Source: Babesia bovis T2Bo (taxonomy: Eukaryota; Apicomplexa; Aconoidasida; Piroplasmida; Babesiidae). Taken from it: a stretch of 64,000 nucleotides of DNA. The notes beneath the pieces are model-generated. The model saw nothing but the letters and a program-made list of their open reading frames with translations, did no database searches and was not told the DNA's origin. The stretch spans positions 62,001 through 126,000 of the forward strand of contig NC_010574.1 of NCBI RefSeq assembly GCF_000165395.2. The letters are read 5' to 3'. The translations under genes and the position numbers were made by a program. Shown here one piece after another: positions 53,814 through 62,309 of the stretch; positions within the stretch are counted from its first letter, which is position 1; each line of letters starts with the position of its first letter.

Positions 53814-55022
53814 TTAGAGATATTTTTTCCTGAGTAATGCTGACTGTCTAACTGAAAGCCGACGCTCCTCTCCGTAATATTCCTCTTGTTGGTTGGCATC
53901 CACTGAATACCTTTGTATTTCATCTACGAAGCCTCTCATTTCAGGTGCTGACGAACTAAGTCTGGCTGCTGCATCTTTGTTAGAAGACCAGCCTGGTGAC
54001 GCATATAGTCTACGTGGTGCTGAGTATAGACTGCGCTGTATGAGCCTGTTTCCATGTTGCCTTAGTGCTTCGTACATAACATCGTTGGGGAGATTTTCTA
54101 CTGGCACCAACTTAGCAAAGTTAAAGGAAGTACATTTTGCTTGACCTTCGTCTTCCTTTGATTTACTTTTCTCACCTGACTTTACGTCACCCGCGTTACT
54201 TCCTACGTTATTCCCGTTCTTCTGTTCCATATGTTGCGTCACCGTCACATCTTCCGCTTCGTCCACGACTTGGCAACAACATTGGCACAACCAGGTGAAC
54301 TGTTTGTCCAATATTGCTAGCTGTTCGTCATTTTCAAAATCTGCGTTAAATATTCCAGCAGCATCAAGGTCAAATTCCTCTTGTTCTAGCCTTGATAGTG
54401 TTTGGGATCGCATTATATTAGACAATATTGACGGGTCTGCACATGTTTTAACATTGACAATGCAAGGAATGCATTTGGTAAGAAAAAGTTGAACACTTTG
54501 GGCCATCGGCGCTGTTGCATGGATTATCAAGCAGCCTTGAGCAAAGAGAACCAAAATGACATTGCGTTATGTATATACTTGTATATGTATGCTTACCTAT
54601 TTTTGTATGTGACGTAATTATTTCGTAGGTTAGGAGTGTATTCTCGTTTTTTGTATACAATATTACATAGGCGTGCATCATATAGTCCGGCAAGGTCATT
54701 TGATTCGGGTATTTCGCCTTGAAGCGTCCGATTGCGTTAAGAAGTGCACTCTTTCTCCTAATTATCATCTCATCTACATTCATGAGTCTAGTAAAAAGTG
54801 AAACACACCTAATTCCTCTGGATTTAGCTCGCCATGCTTATCATCTGAGGGGCGTATATTCCTCTCGGAATCACGTGAAGGGCTTTGTGTGTGAACTGGA
54901 GTGATTGAATTCTGTATGGCCGATGGGCTACCTTCTAATGTTTCCCCCGTAAAATTGAAGTAACTATCATTTTCGAAACATGTTTGTGTATGATCATCAG
55001 CGTACGACGCGGTTGCTGACAT
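53814..55022 (-). CDS. Unrecognised protein, three exons
   Basis: From the ATG at 55022 (MSATASYADDHTQTC), a Ser/Asp-rich disordered N-terminus of about 70 residues. A 35-nt intron joins it to DEMIIRRKSALLNAIGRFKA, YPNQMTLPDYMMHAYVILY. A further short intron (GTAAGC...CTCAAG) joins to GCLIIHATAPMAQSVQLFL. The rest includes a Cys cluster (FTWLCQCCCQVVDEAED), an Asn/Lys/Glu-rich stretch and a basic end (RQSALLRKKYL). About 380 aa with no signal peptide or clear membrane span. I do not recognise the family. Confidence 0.6.
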
Positions 55023-55069
55023 TTTAGCAGAGCTCTATCTTTACGCCCGTTCCTTATTACCTTCCTTCT

Positions 55070-55399
55070 TCAGGTACAGAGTGCCAAAATTTTGTCTATT
55101 TTGACGTTAGACTGCATGCGATAACTAAAAAAATACAAAAGTGAGCATATAGACAATAAATTGTCTGTACGGAGTTTGTTCGCTATATCAGTGTCGCTAT
55201 GATAGGAGCACACACGACCGATGTGTAGGCGGATTCTACGTGATATTTTATTGCGGTATACACTGCGATCAACTTTAAAGCCGTTATTTATGTACTCATT
55301 TATTATTTTAAAGATTATGTATGGGGATGGTTCGCATGACGCCAAGGTACCGTTAAAGTGATGACGAACTCGGACCGTAAATACGTGCCTTATTGACAT
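55070..55399 (-). CDS. Unrecognised basic protein of about 100 aa
   Basis: The frame reads MSIRHVFTVRVRHHFNGTLA, SPYIIFKIINEYINNGFKVD, then RSVYRNKISRRIRLHIGRVC. The end of the open frame is hydrophobic and odd. A 44-nt intron (GTACAG...TTTTTAG) would instead give a shorter end, LIACSLTSK. The composition suggests a small basic, possibly RNA-binding or ribosomal protein, but I cannot assign it. It lies on the same strand as its neighbours with small gaps. Confidence 0.4.
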   Translation of the reverse strand: MSIRHVFTVRVRHHFNGTLASCEPSPYIIFKIINEYINNGFKVDRSVYRNKISRRIRLHIGRVCSYHSDTDIANKLRTDNLLSICSLLYFFSYRMQSNVKIDKILALCT

Positions 55400-55444
55400 T
55401 TATACACCATCGACTACGTTTTCGTATCAAACTGCATGTGCATT

Positions 55445-55964
55445 TTATAGCATCATCCTATTTTCCACTGATTCCATTCTTTTCAAGAATTCTTTTCTCG
55501 TTTTATCTGCGTCTTCTGTATCCTTTGCGAACATCTTCACTTTCCTTTTATGTGCCTGCGTTATCATATTTATGGTTCGTTATTCTTCTATAATTTATGG
55601 CTGTGATCTAAGCCTTCTTACTATGAAGCTTACCTTGCTATTAAGATGTTTATCTATGCTGTTTTCGTTGAGCATAGTTTTGCCTTTGCAGGCTTTACAC
55701 ATTGCCACCTTTCCTTTTGGTGCGAACGTTATGAATGTTTTCCCTATAGATTGTTATCAATTCTACTTTTTATCTTCACTAACTTTCATGCGATTCATCG
55801 TCTATCTTTTGCACAGATATCTGTTCATCTACTATTCCTCTTTTAGATATATTTTTCGTTTCTGTTTCGCTATCTAATGTTGTTGGCGTGACGTCGCCTT
55901 CTTCGTTGACGTCAGCATTTGGTGTAGGTGCCGTACAGGCATACAGGTATGCCCGTTTAAACAT
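55445..55964 (-). CDS. Small C2H2 zinc-finger protein
   Basis: Three exons from the ATG at 55964 (MFKRAYLYACTAPTPNAD). After an acidic linker (NEEGDVTPTTLDSETETKN), a 38-nt intron leads to RKTFITFAPKGKVAMCKAC. An intron of about 77 nt then joins HLNSK to AHKRKVKMFAKDTEDADKTR, and the stop is at 55445-55447. Across the second junction the finger CKACKG...KHLNSKAHKRK is completed: C-x2-C, then H-x5-H, as in U1-type or SURF2-like fingers. About 130 aa. Only the splice makes the finger whole, which supports the model. Probably RNA- or ribosome-related, by analogy with such single fingers. Confidence 0.6.
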
Positions 55965-55971
55965 GACTATA

Positions 55972-57046
55972 TTAATTAATAATATCTTTTGTGTTATCTC
56001 TGCGTGCTCTTATGGGAATCCATGTTTGAAAGGCTTCTTCCCACGTATGGTTATTTGCCCTCATAATGAGTATACCGAACACAGCGGATATGTTCAGTAT
56101 CTTTTTCTTACAGTTTGGGAAATATTTCTGTGATTTTTTCGTCAATACACACCGAGCTCACCTTGATTGGTAGCGCTCTTGTCACCAATCCGTGTTCAAC
56201 CGCTTGTGTTAATGTTAGCTTCTTCTTTACGTTAACGTCTACTAGTCCTCCGATAATATATGTTTTTGTTGGATCTACGATTTCAATTTCTTCATTCGCA
56301 TCTGGTGAGAGGACAATTATTTCCTTTTTATCGATAACATCCCAGTAATCTTGAGCATGCTTGTGCACCTGACTTCTATATTTTTCCTGCGATATTTGCT
56401 TACCTTCCACCTATCAATATCATATAATTGCAAGTAGGTATACAATATGCTGTTACTATCTAGTCCGGCTAATATGAGCTTTATCTGAGGGCTACATTTC
56501 CCAATCGTTGTTGTATTACCTTAGCCTGTTGTTTTTTGATGCAGCTATATATGTAGGAAACTTGTCTTGCTAAGCTTTTCAATTCCTTCAGTATCATCAG
56601 TACAGTTATTTCGCAACCAACCTTTTCATTCATGATGGTATAGAAATTAAGATTCAGGCAAATTGGCATGCCATGGTCATGCGCATCCTGTAGGAATATT
56701 TCTTGTTGTACTTTTAGTTGAGCCTCTCTCCGCTTTTTATCAGCTAAATACTCATTTTTTTGTTCTGTATGTTGTTAGTTATGGGTTATAATTGCTTTAG
56801 ATGAACAGTTATTGGCATACCTTCAGTCATATTTTCTAAGATTTTTTTTAGTTCCCTACTTTCTCGTTGATTTCTTTCCTTCCTCTTTTCGCGTCGTTTC
56901 TCTCTCCTTTTCTCCCTATATCTTTCCTTTGCCAATTTTTTCTTTTGACTTCTTGGTAATCGTTTTTTATCACTTTCCTGTGGAAACGATTGGGAACAGG
57001 AGCCGTCAGAGTTTGACACCGGAACTGGGTTCACTTCTTCCATCAT
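55972..57046 (-). CDS. TRM10: tRNA (guanine-9/adenine-9) N1-methyltransferase, TRM10 family
   Basis: SPOUT-fold enzyme that methylates purine 9 of tRNAs using SAM. Seven exons starting MMEEVNPVPVSNSDG with a highly basic N-terminal region (KRREKRREKRKERNQR), as is usual for TRM10. It then reads GMPICLNLNFYTIMNEK, ELKSLARQVSYIYSCIKKQQ and IKLILAGLDSN. The core follows: EIIVLSPDANEEIEIVDPTK, then TYIIGGLVDVNVKKKLTLTQ, AVEHGLVTRALPIK, and the end HTWEEAFQTWIPIRARR. Human TRM10A has YIIGGLVD...KARLPI at the same places. The stop is at 55972-55974. Introns are 31-40 nt. The start overlaps the stop of the upstream gene. Confidence 0.88.
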
Positions 57047-57645
57047 TTATGCATGACATTTAGTGATAGATAGGCAGTATCTTCGATTGGAACAAACAAC
57101 TTGACGAATTCTTCCTTTGTAATGTTTCTTTTAGGCTTAATATTTGCATTCCTGAATAGTGTTTCTATATCTTTTTGTCCAAATTCTCCTTCGTTGAGTG
57201 AACCTAAAAAGTGTTTTAAATCCGTTGTTGTGAGTTTATTTTGTTTTTGCCAATCTAGTACATTGTATACATCCTCCAGTTTTTGCGCTATAATGTTGCT
57301 AGGAGTAGTAAATGTATCCAACTTTATGGTTACGCGGTCCTGTTTAACTTTGTTATTGATTAGTTGTACAAATTGGTCTATATTTATATAATCAATATGA
57401 TGCTTCTTGAACTGTCTTAATAATGCTCTAGTTTCTTGTACGGTAAATACCAATCCCAGCTGCCTGGCTACATGTACGAATTCATCTGCTTTTATTGTCC
57501 CGATATATTGCTCGCCAATGTCTTTTGCTTGCCAGGGTGTTATGCAGTTAGTTGCAAAGACATCGGCGACTTCTTGTAGCATGCGTCTGGTCACGGCGTC
57601 GAGATCATACTTTTCATTACTATTCATTTGCTGTGGATTATTCAT
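57043..57645 (-). CDS. EF-hand protein, calmodulin/centrin type, degenerate loops
   Basis: 200 aa, single exon, starting MNNPQQMNSNEKYDLDAVTR. The overall shape is four EF-hand helix-loop-helix units: KADEFVHVARQLGLVFTVQE, then HHIDYINIDQFVQLINNKV, then LDWQKQNKLTTTDLKHFLGS, then NITKEEFVKLFVPI. The helices and spacing are right, but most loops lack the Asp at position 1 and the Glu at position 12. Calcium binding is doubtful; a light-chain-like structural role is possible. The TGA stop overlaps the ATG of TRM10 (sequence ATGA). Confidence 0.65.
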   Translation of the reverse strand: MNNPQQMNSNEKYDLDAVTRRMLQEVADVFATNCITPWQAKDIGEQYIGTIKADEFVHVARQLGLVFTVQETRALLRQFKKHHIDYINIDQFVQLINNKVKQDRVTIKLDTFTTPSNIIAQKLEDVYNVLDWQKQNKLTTTDLKHFLGSLNEGEFGQKDIETLFRNANIKPKRNITKEEFVKLFVPIEDTAYLSLNVMHK

Positions 57646-58207
57646 CTATGGTTCTCTGATGTAATCTTATTCATAGGTTTCTATTGCGATATATATGCCA
57701 ATCTGAGATAATTCACGACGATGTGTACCCTGTATTTGTCCAACGTTGTTACTGTCTATTTGGCTTGGGTTATATAAGGCTCAATGGCCATACCCTCTCT
57801 TTCTTGTGACAGATTGCATACACCTAATTTTGAAAATTCTTAATGATGGTTCTTAATGCTAAATTCTTGGTAAATAATAACCCAAATGTCGTTATGCTGG
57901 ATTGGTGATTAGTCTGTAACTCCAATAGCTACACACCTTTTGACATTAATAGTGCCAAATAATTCGTATAATCAATTTTGTTTTGTAATGTACGATAGAA
58001 ATTAAATTTGAAAGTTGTGAAATATCCGTTGGGTAATTATTAATAGGCAGTCTGTTGTGCCTTCTATTATGAAATGTCTAATCCCCTCATCTCTGGTGTT
58101 ACTTCTTGCGGCATTGTATAATCAGCAATCCATGACACATTACACTTTAGGGTAGTAGTAATAGTAAAAATCGTTAGTGCTACTGATAGAGGCACTTATC
58201 TCTAACT
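57646..58207. promoter_or_regulatory. Divergent intergenic region
   Basis: About 560 bases between the EF-hand gene (minus) and the small TIM gene (plus). It should carry both promoters. No other feature is seen. Confidence 0.35.
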
Positions 58208-58529
58208 ATGGCACGCGAATCTTCTTTCGATTCTGCGGACATGAACACCGCGTTGAACCTACTCGTTCTATCTATGCTGAATGACGTTAGTTTTCCCTTG
58301 AATATGTCTTAGCATGTGTTAGCAAGTGAAGAAAGTATGCTTTGGTAAATGTTTCGGCAACAAGTTTGGTGAAGTGATGAACAAGAGCGAACAGATTTGT
58401 ATTGCTAAGTGCATGGATCGTATGTATGTTTAAATCCTGTTTCATGCTCATATTTTCAGGTACGAGGCCCACACCATATTGTCTCAAGCTGCTGCTGAGG
58501 CTGCTAAGAACATCGGTAAAGGGCAGTAG
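58208..58529 (+). CDS. TIM13: Small TIM chaperone (TIM13/TIM8 type)
   Basis: Three exons from the ATG at 58208 (MARESSFDSADMNTALNLL). A 38-nt intron leads to QVKKVCFGKCFGNKFGEVMN, then KSEQICIAKCMDRM. A 36-nt intron (GTATGT...TTTCAG) leads to YEAHTILSQAAAEAAKNIG and a stop at 58527-58529. The twin CX3C motifs, CFGKC and CIAKC with 15 residues between, are the hallmark of the family. SEQ.C...CMDR.Y.A is the TIM13 version. These proteins carry hydrophobic precursors across the mitochondrial intermembrane space. About 82 aa, the usual size. The exons are too short to stand out as an ORF, and a spurious ORF overlaps on the other strand. Confidence 0.85.
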
Positions 58530-58643
58530 AGGGATTCTACTGGGAACATCCTGTAGATGGGCCATCTTCGTCACATTTAGCGAAAGTGCTAGAGATAGAA
58601 GCCCTATAGTCTATTGCGATTGCCTTGTTTGATTTGTCTGACG

Positions 58644-61600
58644 ATGGGTATTAAGGGGCTGTGGGACGCCGTTGCGGCTGCAGGGGTTTCATCGCGTGTT
58701 GAGTTGTTACGTGGTAAGAAGGTTGCTATTGATGCTAGTTTTTGGATAAGCCATTGTCTTGCTTCTGAGGCTGCTCTTCGTCGTGGTAATGACATATATG
58801 GTGTCTTTTTCCTTCGTATTTGTTACTTGCTTGAGAAGCGTATATATCCTATATTTGTTTTTGACGGGCGTACTCCCGGTGCTAAGCGTCGTACATTGTT
58901 GATGCGTAATATGTCTCGTGCTCGGCGCACGCGAAACTTGAAGTTGCTTGCATTCAAGGCTTTGGCTGTTCAGATGAAGCACCTTGCTAAACCAAATAAC
59001 AAGCGCTTGTTCAAGCCCACTAATTTTATGACGAAGAAGCCTTCTATTCCATTGCGTGAATTGCGCAAAATATCCTCTGGTTTGGACGTCAGTGAGACTA
59101 ATCAGCAGGCTCCTTCAGATTCACCCATTCTTGCTATTGCAGACATTCCAACTGTGAACAGCAATGACAATTTGTTTTCTTCGGATGATGAGTTTGTTGA
59201 AGACTTAGCTTTGTCGGCTGAGGTAATTACTGATGATGCAACTGGTAATGGTTCGAATGCCAAAATTTTGGCTATGCCTAGGTCTTACACTGCTCTTAAG
59301 ATGCGTCAGCAGTCTGGGACAAATGTTGAGATTAATGCTGATACCACTGAGAATCTGATCGATGATTCTTATTTTACCTCTTCGCCTTATAGTTATTCCA
59401 GCAGGGGCTCGCATCGTTCTAAAAATTGCGTAGAGCTTCCTTTGGATTGTAGGATAAATCCTGAGAGTTATGAGCGTTTGCCTGCTGACGTGCGTTATCA
59501 GATTATGCAGCAGATAAAGGAGGCCTGGATGTATGATGACCGTGTTAATTTGCAGCAAATGAAATCCTCTTTAAGTGCATTTTCGAATTTACAGGTTGAG
59601 AGTTACCTTCGTGATGTTGAGATTAACCGTGAGATAGAGAAAATTAAGCATTCTCTTTCCACGCGTGCTCTACCTGATGGTTTGATTAAAAGTGATCCCG
59701 ATGCTTCTGTCGAAAATCCTGTTGAGGAGAATGCTACTGGCCCTGTTTTCGACTACAATAGTAACGAATTTATGAGACCTCGTCGTACGCGCGGCTTTTT
59801 AAATGACTTGAGTTGCAATATGGCACCTGATTTGTACAGCAATCCTTTAAATACGGTAGTTAAGTCTGAGCCTGAACCTGAGGTTTACGACGATTCGTTG
59901 TTCATGCGTGACAGTGATATATTCGGAGACCTTGTTAAGTCTGAATCCGACGAGTTTGAGGAACTCGAGCGTGACCAGTTTGTTGACACATTGGACAAAT
60001 TTGACGTTACTGAGGAAAACCCTATCAAGTCTGAAATGGATGACCGACTTTATCCACCATATACGCCTGAATTACCGGAAGGGTTGAACGTTGATAAGCC
60101 TGATAGCTCACTAATAGAAACCACGGATACCTGTGGGTCTGATATGGCCAAGTCGGCGCATCCACTAACTCCGGGAGATGTGGAACCCAAATCTAATGAA
60201 ATCAAAGACTCCGACACTCTGACCAGTACTAGTGAGTTCTCAGGATCTGACAATACTTCTGACTATGACAGTTCATCTGTTTCGTCGCGTGAATCTCATA
60301 TTTCTGACACGAAAGACCTATCCGCTTCTAAAGTCGAATCGTTATCCATTGCCTCTTCACCCGGCAATATACCACTGGATGATGAGGACCTTTGGGATGC
60401 CGTTGACTCGGATTCCTCTCTCCATGGTGATGCTACAGATGGGTTACCATGTTCGGAGTCTAACATTGCGTCAGATAATGGACCGCCCAGTGAAACGGAG
60501 GAGTGTATAAGGGAAACCAGTGATTCAGGAACACCGTTACCAATATCTGGTGTGCCTCCCTTGGAAGTTGACTCCACAAACGTGGGTGATAATGCTGAAC
60601 CTACTCAGCTGTATACCAACGACTGGCAATATCGCGATTTTCTCGAAATGGAGAATAAAATTTCGCGTATGGATAGGAGTCAGTATCGTATGGATGAGTG
60701 GGACAAGGTACCAGCATTGCTTGATCTATTTGGTGTTCCCTTTATTGTTGCTCCTTCGGAGGCTGAAGCTCAGTGCGCTCATTTGAACAACACAGGGCTC
60801 TGTTTTGGTGTAATTTCAGATGATTCGGATACTCTAGCTTTTGGCGCGAAGCGCGTTTTTAAGAACTTTTACAGTGGTAACGTGTTTGAGGTCTATGTTG
60901 CCGACCGTATACTGCATGAACTAGGTCTAGGTCGCAATGAGATTGCTCTTTTGGCTATTTTATGTGGTTGTGACTACACGCCTGGTGTCCGAGGTATAGG
61001 TGTGGTAAACGCGTTAGAAGTGATAAAAGCATTTCCCACCTTTGATGATTTGTATGAATTCCGTCGTTGGGCTACTAGTGATTGTGATATTACCACTGTA
61101 ACACAGGATACATGCCCTCTTAAGCAAGCTTACAAGGAATCTCATGTAAACTATAGGATGCATTGGTCATTTGGGAGTGACTTTCCCAATCGTGAGGCGT
61201 ACAATCTGCTGTTATCTCCTGTTGTGTCTAGTACGTTCAAACCTAAATGGCGCACGCCTGATTATGACGGTATTATGCGTTTTATGTCCAAACATTCTGC
61301 TTTACCGGCTTCTGAGATGACTACATGTATGTCTAAGTTGCGTGGTGGCGATGACTTTGACGGTTACATTTTGGAGGATTTCGTTCCTGAGATTCATTCT
61401 CGTTCTCACGTTAAAGGTAAGCGCAGTCTTAGGTTGAACCGTAAGCTTTTGCGTGACCGCATGTCATCATTTCGTGACTTTCTTTCATCTCGCGAGAAGC
61501 GCAGGTCGCGCAAGGCGGGTTCGCGGCGTAGTGCTTCTCGCTCTGCGGCCACAACCCACGAGCGTGTTGCTTATATTCGCTCTAAGCGTATGCTTGATTC

Positions 61601-61652
61601 CATTGAGGGCATCAGGCGTCGTGTTCAGGGTGTTATTGAATCACCCTCTTAA
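58644..61652 (+). CDS. ERCC5: XPG/RAD2 structure-specific endonuclease
   Basis: Nucleotide-excision-repair nuclease that cuts 3' of the lesion. I start at MGIKGLWDAVAAAG (58644) because the family always begins MG(V/I)xGLW and the upstream ten codons are unlike it. The N-nuclease region spans residues 1-100 (KKVAIDASFWI, YPIFVFDGRTPGAKR). A spacer of about 560 residues follows, acidic and Ser-rich, with KSE repeats. The I region is at about 680-830: FIVAPSEAEAQCAHL, ISDDSDTLAFGA, then the helix-hairpin-helix LCGCDYTPGVRGIG. The long spacer distinguishes XPG from FEN1 and EXO1. The C-terminus is strongly basic (REKRRSRKAGSRRSASRSA), as for nuclear localisation. No intron. About 1002 aa. Confidence 0.92.
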   Translation: MGIKGLWDAVAAAGVSSRVELLRGKKVAIDASFWISHCLASEAALRRGNDIYGVFFLRICYLLEKRIYPIFVFDGRTPGAKRRTLLMRNMSRARRTRNLKLLAFKALAVQMKHLAKPNNKRLFKPTNFMTKKPSIPLRELRKISSGLDVSETNQQAPSDSPILAIADIPTVNSNDNLFSSDDEFVEDLALSAEVITDDATGNGSNAKILAMPRSYTALKMRQQSGTNVEINADTTENLIDDSYFTSSPYSYSSRGSHRSKNCVELPLDCRINPESYERLPADVRYQIMQQIKEAWMYDDRVNLQQMKSSLSAFSNLQVESYLRDVEINREIEKIKHSLSTRALPDGLIKSDPDASVENPVEENATGPVFDYNSNEFMRPRRTRGFLNDLSCNMAPDLYSNPLNTVVKSEPEPEVYDDSLFMRDSDIFGDLVKSESDEFEELERDQFVDTLDKFDVTEENPIKSEMDDRLYPPYTPELPEGLNVDKPDSSLIETTDTCGSDMAKSAHPLTPGDVEPKSNEIKDSDTLTSTSEFSGSDNTSDYDSSSVSSRESHISDTKDLSASKVESLSIASSPGNIPLDDEDLWDAVDSDSSLHGDATDGLPCSESNIASDNGPPSETEECIRETSDSGTPLPISGVPPLEVDSTNVGDNAEPTQLYTNDWQYRDFLEMENKISRMDRSQYRMDEWDKVPALLDLFGVPFIVAPSEAEAQCAHLNNTGLCFGVISDDSDTLAFGAKRVFKNFYSGNVFEVYVADRILHELGLGRNEIALLAILCGCDYTPGVRGIGVVNALEVIKAFPTFDDLYEFRRWATSDCDITTVTQDTCPLKQAYKESHVNYRMHWSFGSDFPNREAYNLLLSPVVSSTFKPKWRTPDYDGIMRFMSKHSALPASEMTTCMSKLRGGDDFDGYILEDFVPEIHSRSHVKGKRSLRLNRKLLRDRMSSFRDFLSSREKRRSRKAGSRRSASRSAATTHERVAYIRSKRMLDSIEGIRRRVQGVIESPS

Positions 61653-61681
61653 TGTTAGTGTGTTGATTCTATTTTGATATT

Positions 61682-62049
61682 ATGGCGTTATTTTGTCCGC
61701 TTTGTCACAGTGTATTGTTTTTTAGTTGCAACCCTCCTCAAACATCTACCTTTTCTTGTATGCGTTGTGTTTACGAGCTACCTATATCGCGTCGTTACCA
61801 CAAGTCTACTGTGTACACTCAATTTGAGAAGGAGATTCCTCGTTCTCCTCATAGTGTGAATGAGTTTGAGCACGCGCCTAAGATTATTGGTAGGTTATAC
61901 TTTATCTGTTTAGAAACAATTTTACAGCTGTATGTCCTTCGTGTCATAACAAGGAAGCTTATTTCATGAGCATCCAAACTCGTTCTGCTGACGAGCCCAT
62001 GACTCAGTTTTTCGTATGTACGGCTTGCCGTCACCGTTGGAAGGAGTAG
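61682..62049 (+). CDS. POLR3K: RNA polymerase III subunit RPC11 (POLR3K)
   Basis: Two exons give about 110 aa. Exon 1 is MALFCPLCHSVLFFSCNPP, CMRCVYELPISRRY with the N-terminal CxxC...CxxC zinc ribbon. An intron of about 38 nt after KII leads to AVCPSCHNKEAYFMSIQTRS, ADEPMTQFFVCTACRHRWKE. This is the TFIIS-like C-terminal ribbon with the catalytic TRSADEPMT loop, identical in kind to the human RSADEPMTTFYKC. RPC11 gives Pol III its RNA-cleavage and termination-reinitiation activity. Without the splice the frame reads an unrelated hydrophobic tail. It starts only 29 bases after the XPG stop. Confidence 0.93.
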
Positions 62050-62309
62050 TTGCTTTTGAAACGTTGGACGTTGTCGATATTTAATGGCCCTTATCGCATT
62101 TGTTATGACCTTGCTCTATTATCTAACTCATCAATGAAGTTAATATGCGTATTTTGTTACATTATGACTTCCTTATATACCTATAGGTGTATATTCTATA
62201 ATATTGCAACTATTTTAGTTGCATTAATTGCGTGTTGGACCATAGGTCGTCATTCATATAGCTTCCGTGTAATTGTTACATTTAAATATTAGTGTACCTC
62301 TTAAGTGAC

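Noticed and set aside
55572..55877. Plus-strand frame with a signal-peptide-like start (MKLTLLLRCLSMLFSLSIV)
   Set aside because: It is antisense to the acidic, spliced zinc-finger gene at 55445-55964, whose completed C2H2 finger is better evidence; complements of hydrophilic codons often look hydrophobic.
58287..58574. 95-codon minus-strand frame
   Set aside because: It lies over the TIM13 exons on the other strand, which show the twin CX3C signature.
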